Virus record (IMG/VR): IMGVR_UViG_3300048921_000300
Span: 1 to 52,497 of that record
Reading direction: 5' to 3' (one strand)
From: a virus
DNA length: 52,497 nt
In this document: one piece after another, positions 39,387-48,353 of the stretch
Layout of the letters: each line of letters begins with the position of its first letter
Numbering within the stretch: the stretch's first letter is position 1
The notes under the pieces: generated by a model
The model's input: the letters and a program-made list of their open reading frames with translations, nothing else
The model's database searches: none
Told to the model about the DNA's origin: nothing
Position numbers and translations under genes: made by a program

Positions 39387-39830
39387 GTGGTGAACGGAAT
39401 GGCAATTGTTGCCGAGGCGCGCGGCTGGCTCGGCACGCCCTTCCACTATCAGCAGAGCGTCAAGGGCGTCGGCTGCGATTGCCTCGGCTTCGTTGTCGGC
39501 GTCGCCGAAGCCTGCGGCATGCCCGGCCTGGGCGAGGATCTGCGCGCGGCGATGCACAGCTACAATCCCAGCCGGATCGATGCCGCGTTGCTCAAGATCG
39601 GCCTGCGCCGCCATTGCGACCCGATCGGCGCGATCGAGCCCGGCGCGCTGCTGCTGTGGCGGGTCGGCCAGCCGCCGAAACCCCAGCATCTCTCGATCGC
39701 GTCAGGGGACGGCCGCATGATCCATTGCTGGGGCCGGGGGCCTGAGCGCGTGATCGAGGTGCCGATCGGCGCCGGCCGGATGGAAACGCTCGACAGCATC
39801 TGGCGGCTCAAGGATGCCAGCCATGGCTGA
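39387..39830 (+). CDS. NlpC/P60 peptidase of the tail tip (GTA gp14-like)
   Basis: 147 residues from GTG 39387; ATG 39399 is equally possible. IVAEARGWLGTPFHYQQSVKGVGCDCLGFVVGVAEACG gives the catalytic Cys32 (D-C-x-G), and PKPQHLSIA the catalytic His101. Such tail peptidases cleave peptidoglycan stems during DNA entry. Located, as usual, between the DUF2163 gene and the large tail-hub gene. Confidence 0.92.
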   Translation: MVNGMAIVAEARGWLGTPFHYQQSVKGVGCDCLGFVVGVAEACGMPGLGEDLRAAMHSYNPSRIDAALLKIGLRRHCDPIGAIEPGALLLWRVGQPPKPQHLSIASGDGRMIHCWGRGPERVIEVPIGAGRMETLDSIWRLKDASHG

Positions 39831-42800
39831 TCCGCTTAGCTTCGGCCTGACGCTGGCGCTGACCGCGGCGCAGATGGCGCTGACGATGACGCGCAAGATC
39901 GAGGGCCCGCGCCTCAACGATCTCAAGGTCAGCGTCGCGGATTTCGGCACGCCGATGAACTATTTCTACGGGCTGCGCCGCTTTCAGGGCAATCCGATCT
40001 TCTTCGCCGAGGATATCCGCGAGGAGAAGCACCATCACAAAGGCAAGGGCGGAAAGTACAACGATTACACCTATTTCGGCACGTTCGCGGTCCTGATCGC
40101 CGATCACCAGATCGATGCCGTGACGCGGATGTGGGCGGACAAGCATCTGATTTATGATGCAACCGGCGTCGGCCCGATCATGCCGTTCGCCGATCTGAGC
40201 GGCTTCGCCGTCATTGCGAATAAATTGCTGGGCCTGACCCCGCGCAACCATTGCCGCATCTATCTCGGGACCGAGGACCAGGAAGCCGACCCGCGCATGC
40301 TCGCCACGATCGAGGCGAAGTTCGGCACCGGGTCCTGCCCGGCCTATCGCGGCGTCTCCTATGTGATGTTTGACGACGTGCCGCTCGAAAAGTTCGGCAA
40401 CCGCGTCCCGCAGATCTCGATCGAGGCCGTCTCGCATGCCAACCCGGCCTATCCGTCGGAGACCTTTTCGCCGGCGCCGCCGGGCCTGCCAGGGCTCCAC
40501 GGCTTCAGCTTCTCGCCCGATTATTCGCACTTCATATCAAACGAGGGCGGCGCTTATTCCATTTGGGATGTGGCGGCCCGCGCCGAGATGATCTCGGGGA
40601 CCGTCGCCAGCACCGAATTCGCGCCGCCGCATATCGGCATCTCGAACGATGGGACGGCCTATCTCCCCGGATATCCGACCGGCGTGCAGGCTTTTTCGGG
40701 CGACCTGATCACCAGCGTTGCCGGCAGCTTCGCCACCGCTACGCGCCAGGAAGCGACCTTCGTCCTACAGGACGGCAACGGCAACGAATGGCTGTTCACC
40801 AAGCCGTGGAGCGCTGGGCGGCTCTTCTACATGCGCCAGCTGCCGATCGGGCCGGTGTCGTCGGTGACCCCTGTTGACGCCTTCGGCGTCGATTTCCAGC
40901 CGCAATTCTTCTTCTCCGATGGCTATGGCGACATCTGGACGGTCGGCCTGGTTGTCGGCGCCTTTCAAAACCCGACCGAATTCTACATGGTGCGGCTGGT
41001 CGACACGAGCGGGCGGGGCGGGCCCGGCATCGTTTCAATCGGGACTGGACCCGCCGGGCCGAACGGATCGGTTGTCGGGCTGCACGATCTTGCCGACAAG
41101 CAATATGTGCTGCTCTGGAACAACAGCCTGCTGATCGCGGTCGACGATACGAGCTTCGCGGTCAAGTTCACCGTCGCCAGCGGCAGCAGCAACTATTATC
41201 AGCAGTTCGCCAATTTTCCGCCCGGCTCGTCGACCATCTGGCTCAACAATGTCGAAGTGAAGCTCTCCGATTTCTCGACGGTGCGCACCGTCAACATGCT
41301 CGACTGGACCAGCGCCAACAATGCGGGCGGCATCATCTACGATCCGATCAACCATGCGCTGATCTCGGGCGCGCTGTTCTCCGGTTCGATCACCTGGCGC
41401 TATCTCGACCGGGTGAGTTCGGACGGGGTGACCTTGGGCTCGATCATCTCGGATGTCGCGATCCGCTCGGGCATAGATCCGTCCGCGATCGACACCACCG
41501 ATTGCGATCAGCTGGTCAAGGGCTGGTCCTGGACGCAAGGCAGCGGCAAGTCGATCCTAGATCCGCTGTGCGACGCCTATGACAGCATCCTGCGCCCGCA
41601 TGATTTCGGGCTGGAGGCACTCAAGCGGGGCGCGGCCTCGGGCGGCACGATCGACGTTGCCCAGTTCGTGCGGCAAAGCGACAAGCGCTACGTCGTCGCG
41701 CGCACGCTCGAAACCGATCTGCCGCGCCGCGTCTATTTCAATTTCGCTGATGTCGACGCCGATCAGCAGCCCAACAGCGTGCCGTCGCAGCGCTCCGCCT
41801 CGGCGGTCGACGGCAAGCGCGAGCTTTCGATCGACATGACCACGCTCGCGCTCGACATCGATAGCGCGCGCTCGCTCGCCGATCGCGTGTTCCGCCGCCG
41901 CTGGTTCGGCCGGGTGGCGGTCAACAACGCGCTCTCCGCCCAATATCTCGCGATCGAGCCCGGCGACGTGCGCACGCTCAACCTCGACGGCGAAGTCTTC
42001 ACCGGCATCGCCAGACGCTGGACCTACGGCGCCGATGGCGTGATCGCGCTGGAATGGGAGCGCGACGATCCGGTGGTGGCCTCGCTCTCTGGCGCGGCCG
42101 GCGCGCCGTTCGACGGGCGCGATCCGAGCGTGATCCTGGTGCCGCTGCCCTCCAAGGGCTTCGTGCTCGATATCCCGCTGCTGCGCGACGGCGACAACAG
42201 CGTCAACCCGCTGCTTTACTATGGCGCCGGGCCTTATGCCGCCGGCACCTGGCCGGGGGCGGTGATATTCGAATCGCTGGATGGCGGCGGCGAATATTCG
42301 ACCGAGGTCGGGAGCGTGCCGTCGACGGCGGGATTGAGCTGGGGCGTCTCCACCGATGCGCTTGATGACGCCGATCCCTGGCTTTGGGATCGCGGCAACA
42401 GCGTCAACGTCATGATGCATAACGGCGCGCTGTTCAGCACCACCGAGGCGGCGTGCAACAGCAATCCTGCCGCCAACCTCGCGCTGCTGGGGCAAGAGAT
42501 CATCCAGTTCACCACCGCGACGCTGGAGACCGACGGCAGCTACACGCTCACCGGATTGAAGCGCGGCCGCCGCGGCACCGAATGGGCGTGCGCCGGCCAT
42601 GCCGCGGGCGAGACCTTCCTGTTGCTCGACAAGGTCGGTCATTTCGAAGAGGGCGCGAGCGACATCGGTACCGACCTGCTGTTCAAGGCGGTGACCGTCG
42701 GTCGCTCGGCGAGCAGCGCCTTCCCGGTGCCGGTCAACAGCTTCAGCGCGGCCAGCCTCAAGCCCTATGCCCCGGCCGGGGTGACGGCCGAGAAAGATGT

Positions 42801-43092
42801 GGCGTCGGGCGACTGGACGATCGACTGGACGCGTCGCTCGCGGATCGGCGGGGCGTGGACGAGCGGCACCAGCGTCCCGCTCGGCGAGGCGAGCGAGCAA
42901 TATGAGGTCGATATCCTTAGCGGCGGCAGCGTGGTGCGGACGATCTCGGGCCTTACCTCGCCGACTGCGACTTACGACGAGGCTGCGCAGGTCGCCGATG
43001 GCGGCGACGTGGCGGAAGGGTCGCTCGACATCAAGGTCTATCAATTGAGCGACGTGGCAGGGCGTGGCTTCGCGCGCGAAGCGCTTTTCTAG
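39823..43092 (+). CDS. Large tail-hub/host-specificity protein with beta-propeller-like insert
   Basis: 1089 residues from the ATG at 39823. N-terminal part (1-205): DLKVSVADFGTPMNYFYGLRRFQGNPIFFAEDIREEK, typical of phage tail-hub proteins. A Gly/aromatic beta-rich segment at about 210-520 contains repeating blade-like units (FSFSPDYSHFISNEGGAYSIWDV, GISNDGTAYLPGYPTG, FFSDGYGDIWTVGLVVG) and looks like an inserted propeller. The hub resumes at about 525 (LGSIISDVAIRSGI, Phage-tail_3-like) and ends with fibronectin-like strands (GVTAEKDVASGDWTIDWTRRSRIGG). It should form the tip and touch the receptor. Confidence 0.85.
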   Translation: MADPLSFGLTLALTAAQMALTMTRKIEGPRLNDLKVSVADFGTPMNYFYGLRRFQGNPIFFAEDIREEKHHHKGKGGKYNDYTYFGTFAVLIADHQIDAVTRMWADKHLIYDATGVGPIMPFADLSGFAVIANKLLGLTPRNHCRIYLGTEDQEADPRMLATIEAKFGTGSCPAYRGVSYVMFDDVPLEKFGNRVPQISIEAVSHANPAYPSETFSPAPPGLPGLHGFSFSPDYSHFISNEGGAYSIWDVAARAEMISGTVASTEFAPPHIGISNDGTAYLPGYPTGVQAFSGDLITSVAGSFATATRQEATFVLQDGNGNEWLFTKPWSAGRLFYMRQLPIGPVSSVTPVDAFGVDFQPQFFFSDGYGDIWTVGLVVGAFQNPTEFYMVRLVDTSGRGGPGIVSIGTGPAGPNGSVVGLHDLADKQYVLLWNNSLLIAVDDTSFAVKFTVASGSSNYYQQFANFPPGSSTIWLNNVEVKLSDFSTVRTVNMLDWTSANNAGGIIYDPINHALISGALFSGSITWRYLDRVSSDGVTLGSIISDVAIRSGIDPSAIDTTDCDQLVKGWSWTQGSGKSILDPLCDAYDSILRPHDFGLEALKRGAASGGTIDVAQFVRQSDKRYVVARTLETDLPRRVYFNFADVDADQQPNSVPSQRSASAVDGKRELSIDMTTLALDIDSARSLADRVFRRRWFGRVAVNNALSAQYLAIEPGDVRTLNLDGEVFTGIARRWTYGADGVIALEWERDDPVVASLSGAAGAPFDGRDPSVILVPLPSKGFVLDIPLLRDGDNSVNPLLYYGAGPYAAGTWPGAVIFESLDGGGEYSTEVGSVPSTAGLSWGVSTDALDDADPWLWDRGNSVNVMMHNGALFSTTEAACNSNPAANLALLGQEIIQFTTATLETDGSYTLTGLKRGRRGTEWACAGHAAGETFLLLDKVGHFEEGASDIGTDLLFKAVTVGRSASSAFPVPVNSFSAASLKPYAPAGVTAEKDVASGDWTIDWTRRSRIGGAWTSGTSVPLGEASEQYEVDILSGGSVVRTISGLTSPTATYDEAAQVADGGDVAEGSLDIKVYQLSDVAGRGFAREALF

Positions 43093-43104
43093 GGGCAAAG
43101 GACA

Positions 43105-43812
43105 ATGACGACGACGACGCCACGGCTCGGCATCACCGAGCTTGAGGCCAGCCAGGCCGTGCCCGAAACCACGGTGAACGAGGCGCAGCGCTTTCTGGAG
43201 CAGGGCGCGAACTTCTTCATCGCCAAGGACAAGGACACGCTCGCGCCGCCGGGATCTCCCGCCGACGGCGATTGCTATGTCATCGCTGGCGCCGGCACCG
43301 GCGGCTGGGCCGGCAAGGACCAGAAGATCGCGTTCCGTATGTCGACCGGCTGGCTCTACATTACGCCGATCGAGGGCATGCTCGCCTACATGCAGGATGA
43401 GAACAGCCGCTATGTGTTCGATGGGTCGGCATGGGCGGTGGACGGGAGCGGCGGGGCGAACACCACCATCACCACCTCCGAAGCGCTGTCGGCCGGAAAT
43501 GTCTGCAATGTCTATACGAGCGCCGGTGCAGCGCGCATTCGCAAGGCGAATGCGACCGACCTCACGAAGCCAGCCAACGCCTTCGTCACCGCTGCGGCAG
43601 GGTCCGGATCGTCGGCAACGGTCTTTTTCACCGGCCAGATCATCACCGGCCTTTCAGCGCTGACGCCCGGCACGACCTATTATCTCGATACCACCGGCGG
43701 CGCGATCACGGACACGCCGCCATCAAGTTCCGGCAATGGCGTGCAGCAGATCGGGTTCGCACTCTCCGCCACCACCCTTCTCTTCGATCCTCAACCGATG
43801 ATTGGACTGTGA
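43105..43812 (+). CDS. DUF2793 tail fibre/tip protein
   Basis: 235 residues; AAAGGA precedes the ATG. TPRLGITELEASQAVPETTVNEAQRFLEQG and PADGDCYVIAGAGTGGWAGKDQKIAFRMSTGWLYITPIEGMLAYMQDENSRYVFDGSAW are the DUF2793 domain of alphaproteobacterial phages. The C-terminal 120 residues are a beta-rich module (TTITTSEALSAGNVCNVY). Likely part of the tail tip or fibre. Confidence 0.85.
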   Translation: MTTTTPRLGITELEASQAVPETTVNEAQRFLEQGANFFIAKDKDTLAPPGSPADGDCYVIAGAGTGGWAGKDQKIAFRMSTGWLYITPIEGMLAYMQDENSRYVFDGSAWAVDGSGGANTTITTSEALSAGNVCNVYTSAGAARIRKANATDLTKPANAFVTAAAGSGSSATVFFTGQIITGLSALTPGTTYYLDTTGGAITDTPPSSSGNGVQQIGFALSATTLLFDPQPMIGL

Positions 43813-45008
43813 TGATGATCAAACGCTTCCTCCCGCTGATCGCGCTGGCGATCGCCTCGGCGTCCTTCGCCGCCGACAAGCCGCTCGTGATGGAGAGCGG
43901 GCAGATCAAGCAACTGCCCTCCGCGACCAGCCTGCAGTTGCAGGCACCCACGACTGCGAACGCCAGCATCAACCTGCCGCACGGCACCGCGCCGACCTCC
44001 CCGACGAACGGCGATTGTTGGACGACGACAGGAGGTTTCTATTGCCGGATCAACGGCTCGACCGTGGGACCCTATAGCACCGGGTCGGGCAGCGGCAGCG
44101 TCACCAGCATTGCGACGTCCGGCCTCGTCACCGGCGGCACGATCACCAGCACGGGCACGATCAGCCTGTCGAACATCGGCTCCGGCGACGTCGTCGGCAA
44201 TTCCGGCGCATCGAGCGCGGCGCCTGCCGATACCACGCTGACCGCGATTATCGATCGGGCGATCGGGGGCACGCAGGGACAGATCCTTTACCGCGGATCG
44301 TCCACTTGGTCGGCCTTGTCGCCTGGCACGGCGGGCCAGGTTCTCCAGACTGGAGGCAGTGGCGCAAATCCCGGCTGGGCGACGCCGGCTGGCAGCGGCG
44401 GCGGTGGCGGTGGCGCCTATTCGGTGCCGGCTGTTGGTACATTCGCCTGGGTGAACCAGAGCACCTCGACGGCGGACCAGTTGACGAGCACCGGGCCGAT
44501 CCTGATGACGACGCCAAGCACCGGGCTGAACTGGCGCATCCTGAAAATCGCCATTCCCTCGACGCCTTACCGCGTGCGGGCGCTCCTGCGGGGCATGTCC
44601 ACCAGCGAGGCCCCCTCCGCCGCTTGGGCCAAGGGGCTCTATTTCTACGACGGCACCAAACTCGCTGGTATCGAGGCCTGCGTCGGCTGCGCAGGCACGG
44701 CGGTCGGGCAAACCCGCGTCGAGAAAATCACCAACGTCACGACGGACAGCAGCACGGTCACCAGCAACAATTATTATGGCAGTGCGCAGGTTCGCAACGA
44801 GGTCTTCTGGGCGCAGATCCGCGACGATGGAACGACGCTCTATTTCGATACGAGCCTCGATGGCGACAACTGGATCAACCTCACTAGCTTCTCCCGCGCA
44901 TCTTTCATCACGCCGACGCATATCGGCTGGGGCGGAGTCTCGAACAATAACGGCATCTTCGTCTCGCTGCTGGCCTGGACGGTGGATTCGACCGCAAGCC
45001 TGAATTAG
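43812..45008 (+). CDS. Fibre-like protein with Sec signal peptide
   Basis: 398 residues from ATGATG at 43812, overlapping the previous stop. It begins MMIKRFLPLIALAIASASFAADKP, a clean signal peptide with a likely cleavage after ASA-SFA. The mature part has fibre repeats (GSGSGSVTSIATSGLVTGGTITSTGTISLSNIGSGDVVG; QGQILYRGSSTWSALSPGTAGQVLQTGG), then a Gly-rich hinge and a C-terminal domain of about 190 residues, lectin- or DUF-like (RILKIAIPSTPYRVRALLRG; WAQIRDDGTTLYFDTSLDGDNW). A virion fibre would not usually carry an export signal. The stop overlaps the convergent acyltransferase. Confidence 0.78.
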   Translation: MMIKRFLPLIALAIASASFAADKPLVMESGQIKQLPSATSLQLQAPTTANASINLPHGTAPTSPTNGDCWTTTGGFYCRINGSTVGPYSTGSGSGSVTSIATSGLVTGGTITSTGTISLSNIGSGDVVGNSGASSAAPADTTLTAIIDRAIGGTQGQILYRGSSTWSALSPGTAGQVLQTGGSGANPGWATPAGSGGGGGGAYSVPAVGTFAWVNQSTSTADQLTSTGPILMTTPSTGLNWRILKIAIPSTPYRVRALLRGMSTSEAPSAAWAKGLYFYDGTKLAGIEACVGCAGTAVGQTRVEKITNVTTDSSTVTSNNYYGSAQVRNEVFWAQIRDDGTTLYFDTSLDGDNWINLTSFSRASFITPTHIGWGGVSNNNGIFVSLLAWTVDSTASLN

Positions 45009-46087
45009 CCGCTAACAGTTATCGCTTCCGTCGACTGACTTGTATTGGTTACCCGTAGCATATCTTTCGGCTTCATCCACATGGCGAGAGCGGCCCGGAC
45101 AGGTTCGTCGATATAGCGGAGCAAGAGATAGGCCATCGCGGCCACCGCAACGATCGTGCATGATGTGGAAGCGGCGTCGCCATAGCCAAGTGCCCTCGTG
45201 AGCATCACGACCGCGATCATCACAGGATAGTGCACACAATAAACCGGGTACGACATTCGGCCGAGAAAGGAACAGATCTTATCCATTGATCGCGGAACGG
45301 CGTAGGAGGCGCCAAGCCATAATATCATCGGGCTAATTGTTAGAGCGAAGATAAGATCCCGAGGCGCCCGCCATTTGTCTGGATCTTGCCAAAAAAAGAA
45401 GATCAAGACCGGCCACCCGACCACTGCAAGCAAGCTTCTTGGCGACCGCGGGCTGGAGCACGATCGTGCGATAAGTTGGCCTATGACGAAGGCATAGAGT
45501 GTTCGGAAGGCTCCGAAATAACCAAAGTGCCAGGCTGCTCCCAAGTTCAAAGTGTCGGCTATCTCGGTCCCGGCAACAACGAACAAGGCTGAGGCGAGGG
45601 CCACGATGAACAGGATCTTGTCGCGGCTCCGGCAGAGCACGAGACAGAACACCAGGCTGGCGCCGATCTCGAAGAGAAGAGACCACGATGGTGCGTTGAG
45701 TGGAAACAGATCGCGGCCCGACGGGAGCGCCGGCAGCATCAGGATGGCCAATCCCGAGGAAGCGGCCAATTGATCCGCCGAGAGAAAGTGAGGAATCCAT
45801 GGTGGTAGCAAGATCAAGGTTTGCACGAGGCCGAGAATCGCGCCGATCAAATACATTGGATAAAGCCGGATCAGGCGCGCCTGAATAAATCGAGCAGCGC
45901 TAAGACCTTGCTGAAGACTTTGCTCATAAGATCGGGTCAACACGAAGCCGCTGAGCACAAAGAAGAAATCGACGGCAAGATAGCCAGAGTTCACCACGTT
46001 GATGTCGAAGCTTCGTAGGTGAAAGAGAACGACTGCAATCGCGCCAATTCCGCGCAGGCCGTCGAGCCCATGATTTCTCTCATTCAT
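45005..46087 (-). CDS. Acyltransferase family 3 (OafA/YrhL-type O-antigen acetylase)
   Basis: 360 residues with about ten transmembrane helices. It opens MNERNHGLDGLRGIGAIAVVLFHL, the acyltransferase-3 signature (LDGLRG...FH), and continues with GYLAVDFFFVLSGFVLTRSY, FIQARLIRLYPMY and SWSLLFEIGASL. Such proteins acetylate cell-surface polysaccharide and, on prophages, change the phage receptor. It is antisense to the late operon and more AT-rich than its neighbours, both usual for a moron gene expressed from its own promoter in the lysogen. Confidence 0.9.
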   Translation of the reverse strand: MNERNHGLDGLRGIGAIAVVLFHLRSFDINVVNSGYLAVDFFFVLSGFVLTRSYEQSLQQGLSAARFIQARLIRLYPMYLIGAILGLVQTLILLPPWIPHFLSADQLAASSGLAILMLPALPSGRDLFPLNAPSWSLLFEIGASLVFCLVLCRSRDKILFIVALASALFVVAGTEIADTLNLGAAWHFGYFGAFRTLYAFVIGQLIARSCSSPRSPRSLLAVVGWPVLIFFFWQDPDKWRAPRDLIFALTISPMILWLGASYAVPRSMDKICSFLGRMSYPVYCVHYPVMIAVVMLTRALGYGDAASTSCTIVAVAAMAYLLLRYIDEPVRAALAMWMKPKDMLRVTNTSQSTEAITVSG

Positions 46088-46288
46088 GACGCAGAGGACT
46101 TACGCATGCCGACATCGGTGACAAGTGCCAGTTACGCTTAATGCGGCCCAAAAAAGAACACCGTTGATCGATTGGTCTACTAACCAATGAGCCACGCCAT
46201 GATCCATCAATACGGTAATGGGCTGAACTCCGACCGCGCCTGGTGCGTGGCTTTCTATTCGTGACGCGCTGACGGTGAGGGGTGACTG
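46088..46288. promoter_or_regulatory. Divergent intergenic region between acyltransferase and lysis genes
   Basis: 201 bases without a gene. It should hold the minus-strand promoter of the acyltransferase and a plus-strand promoter or processing site for the lysis operon, cut off from the late operon by the antisense gene. A stem-loop ATTGGT-ctacta-ACCAAT lies at about 46170-46187. No tRNA fold could be completed here. No clear -35/-10 pair is assigned. Confidence 0.4.
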
Positions 46289-46771
46289 ATGAGCGGTTGG
46301 TGGACTGACCAGTGGCAGACGCTGGTCGGGGTGGTGAGCGGCGCAGGCGGCGGCGCGCTGCTCGTCAAGCTGGTCGATCAGTTCCGCCGCAAGAGCGAGC
46401 ATGACGACGATCATGAGCATCGCAAGCGCCAGCAGAGCGATACCGTCGCGCTCGACATGGTCCAACATTACGAGGTGCGGCTCGCGGCGGTCGAGGAGAA
46501 GCACGGTAAATGCCAGGAGGAGGTCAGCAAGCTTCATGAATTCTATTCGGACATCAAGGCCGATCTCCACGCGCTGCTGACCGCGATCGAGCTATCACCC
46601 GAAAAGGCGATTGAAGCCGTCGCCATCATCAAGGCCAAGAGCGGTGCCAAGGTCAACAACGCCCGCCAAGCCGCGCAGATCGAGACCTCGTCGGACAGCG
46701 TGCGCGATCACGTCAACGCGCCGACCGCATCCGCCAAGGCAGTGCGCCCGGCGATCATACCCAAAAACTGA
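46289..46771 (+). CDS. Membrane-anchored coiled-coil protein of the lysis module
   Basis: 160 residues, GAGGGG upstream. N-terminal segment WQTLVGVVSGAGGGALLVKLVDQF is a weak transmembrane or amphipathic helix, followed by a charged coiled coil (about 30-110, HDDDHEHRKRQQSDTVALDMVQHYEVRLAAVEEKHGKCQEEVSKL) and a basic unstructured tail. Position before the endolysin suggests a holin-associated or antiholin role; this is inference. Confidence 0.55.
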   Translation: MSGWWTDQWQTLVGVVSGAGGGALLVKLVDQFRRKSEHDDDHEHRKRQQSDTVALDMVQHYEVRLAAVEEKHGKCQEEVSKLHEFYSDIKADLHALLTAIELSPEKAIEAVAIIKAKSGAKVNNARQAAQIETSSDSVRDHVNAPTASAKAVRPAIIPKN

Positions 46772-46781
46772 AAGGTTCCAG

Positions 46782-47459
46782 ATGACGATCAATTGGAAGC
46801 TCGTCCAGCTCAGCCTGGGCGTGACGCCTGATGGCGTTCCTGGCCGACGAACCTATACCGCGCTTTTCGAGCATATGGCGCCGAAGGCATCGCCGACCAT
46901 CCTCGCCTCGCTAGGCAATGCCGCAGCAGTGCATTTCCCGAAATATGGCGCCGCAGAGAATGCTGCTCGGCTGGCCGATTTCCTTGCGGAGACATGCAAC
47001 GAAAGCGGCGGATACAGCCAGTTCGAGGAGAATCTCAACTATTCAGCCAAGCGCTTGATGGAGGTGTGGCCGTCGCGGTTCCCGTCAATCGCCGAGGCGC
47101 AGCCCTATGCGAACAATCCGGTGCAGCTGGCAAACAAGGTCTATGGCGGCCGGATGGGCAATATCCAGCCGGGGGATGGCTGGGCCTATCGCGGGCGCGG
47201 GCTGCTGGAGCTGACCGGCCGTGGCAACTACGAGGGCACCGATCGCCGTCTCGGCATCGGGCTCGACATCAACCCGGATCTGGCCGCCGTGCCGGCGCTC
47301 TCACTGCTGATCGCGCTCGATTTCTACACCACGAACAATGTCTGGTCAGTGCTCGATACCGGCCACCCGATCGAGGCGCGCAAGATCACCAACGGCGGCA
47401 CGGTCGGGCTGGATAACGTCAACATACTGCGCGCGCGGGCGATGGAGATCATCGGATGA
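46782..47459 (+). CDS. Endolysin, glycoside hydrolase family 19
   Basis: 225 residues from the ATG at 46782. A GH19 lysozyme/chitinase fold is indicated by FLAETCNESGGYSQFEENLNYSAKRLMEVWPSRFPS (Glu74 as likely catalytic acid), then LANKVYGGRMGNIQPGDGWAYRGRGLLELTGRGNYE. The first 40 residues (VQLSLGVTPDGVPGRRTYTALFEHM) resemble a short peptidoglycan-binding segment. No signal peptide, so it needs a holin. It degrades the cell wall at lysis. Confidence 0.9.
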   Translation: MTINWKLVQLSLGVTPDGVPGRRTYTALFEHMAPKASPTILASLGNAAAVHFPKYGAAENAARLADFLAETCNESGGYSQFEENLNYSAKRLMEVWPSRFPSIAEAQPYANNPVQLANKVYGGRMGNIQPGDGWAYRGRGLLELTGRGNYEGTDRRLGIGLDINPDLAAVPALSLLIALDFYTTNNVWSVLDTGHPIEARKITNGGTVGLDNVNILRARAMEIIG

Positions 47460-47785
47460 CGCAGGTCGATCCCGAGCATCGCAGCGACAAGCTCGCGCTG
47501 TTCATCCTCGCCGGGCTGGTGGTGGCCGTGATCGGCGGCATCGCGTTCGGCGTCTTCTGGCGCAGCCTGGTTCCCGACAAGGGTGACGTGCTGCTCGGCT
47601 CGATCGTCACCGGCCTGATCCTGTTCCTGCGCGATCTCGTCAACGCGGTGAAGGCCAGCTGGGAGGAAGTGACCCGGACTCGGGTGACCGATCAGCTCGC
47701 AGCCGGAAGCCCCTCGGGTGATCCGCAGACCGTGCGCGTCGATCAGCCTGCTGATCAACCCATCCCGGTGGAGACGAAGCCATGA
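47456..47785 (+). CDS. Holin candidate (two transmembrane helices)
   Basis: 109 residues, ATGA overlap with the endolysin. Hydrophobic helices at about 13-35 (LALFILAGLVVAVIGGIAFGVFW) and 44-62 (DVLLGSIVTGLILFLRDLV), then a polar tail. Size, topology and location fit a class II or DUF-type holin. Which of the two adjacent small membrane proteins is the holin cannot be told from sequence. Confidence 0.65.
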   Translation: MTQVDPEHRSDKLALFILAGLVVAVIGGIAFGVFWRSLVPDKGDVLLGSIVTGLILFLRDLVNAVKASWEEVTRTRVTDQLAAGSPSGDPQTVRVDQPADQPIPVETKP

Positions 47786-47967
47786 CAATCATAGAGACGA
47801 TCCTTGCCTGGTTGATTTGTGTCGGCCTTGTCGTGGTCTGGCTGTTCGCGCAGTTCGCGCGCGGGATGACCACTACTGGAGACGCGGACCTCGGCAAAGG
47901 CCCGAACATTTGCCTCGTCATCGGCCTCATTGGCTTAGGTCTCTTGTGGTGGAGCGCGTTGAGATGA
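47782..47967 (+). CDS. Second small membrane protein of the lysis cassette
   Basis: 61 residues with two hydrophobic segments (about 3-25 and 43-60), separated by a short charged loop (RGMTTTGDADLGKGPN). ATGA overlaps on both sides. Holin, antiholin or accessory protein. Confidence 0.6.
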   Translation: MTIIETILAWLICVGLVVVWLFAQFARGMTTTGDADLGKGPNICLVIGLIGLGLLWWSALR

Positions 47968-48353
47968 TCGCGTTCCTCGTTTCGCTGGCTCTCCGCGCCG
48001 GCGTACCGCAGCGCTTCGCCAGGGTGGCCGCGATCGGCGTGCTGGCGCTCGCGCTCATCGCCGCCTTCTTCATCGGCAAGGCGATCTACGATCACCGGCT
48101 GATCGCCCGGCATGATGCCAAGGCCAACGCCACGGCCGAGCGCCAGGCGCGCGAGAGCGAGCACAAGGCCGACGCCGCCACCAATCCCATCGTCAACCAG
48201 AATGCGGCCGAGCAGGCCGCGCGCCAGGAGGCCATCCGCAATGCCACCGACCAACATCCGCAAGACGCTGCTCGCCCTGTCGGCCCTGCCAGCAATGCTG
48301 TTATCGACCGGCTGCGGCAACGTCAGCGTGGAGCCCATAAAACCAGCCCCTGA
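47964..48353 (+). CDS. Inner-membrane spanin (Rz-like)
   Basis: 129 residues from the ATG at 47964. One transmembrane helix (about 18-37, VAAIGVLALALIAAFFIGKA) followed by a periplasmic Ala/Glu/Arg-rich coiled coil (ATAERQARESEHKADAAT...AEQAARQEAI) and a Pro/Arg-rich end. The layout is that of Rz. A lipoprotein gene nests in its 3' end in another frame, as for Rz1. Confidence 0.8.
   Translation: MIAFLVSLALRAGVPQRFARVAAIGVLALALIAAFFIGKAIYDHRLIARHDAKANATAERQARESEHKADAATNPIVNQNAAEQAARQEAIRNATDQHPQDAARPVGPASNAVIDRLRQRQRGAHKTSP

Noticed and set aside
46150-46215. Possible tRNA on the minus strand (GTGGCTCA...GGTTAGTAGACC look)
   Set aside because: A D-arm-like segment is present but no acceptor pairing, T loop or consistent anticodon arm could be built.
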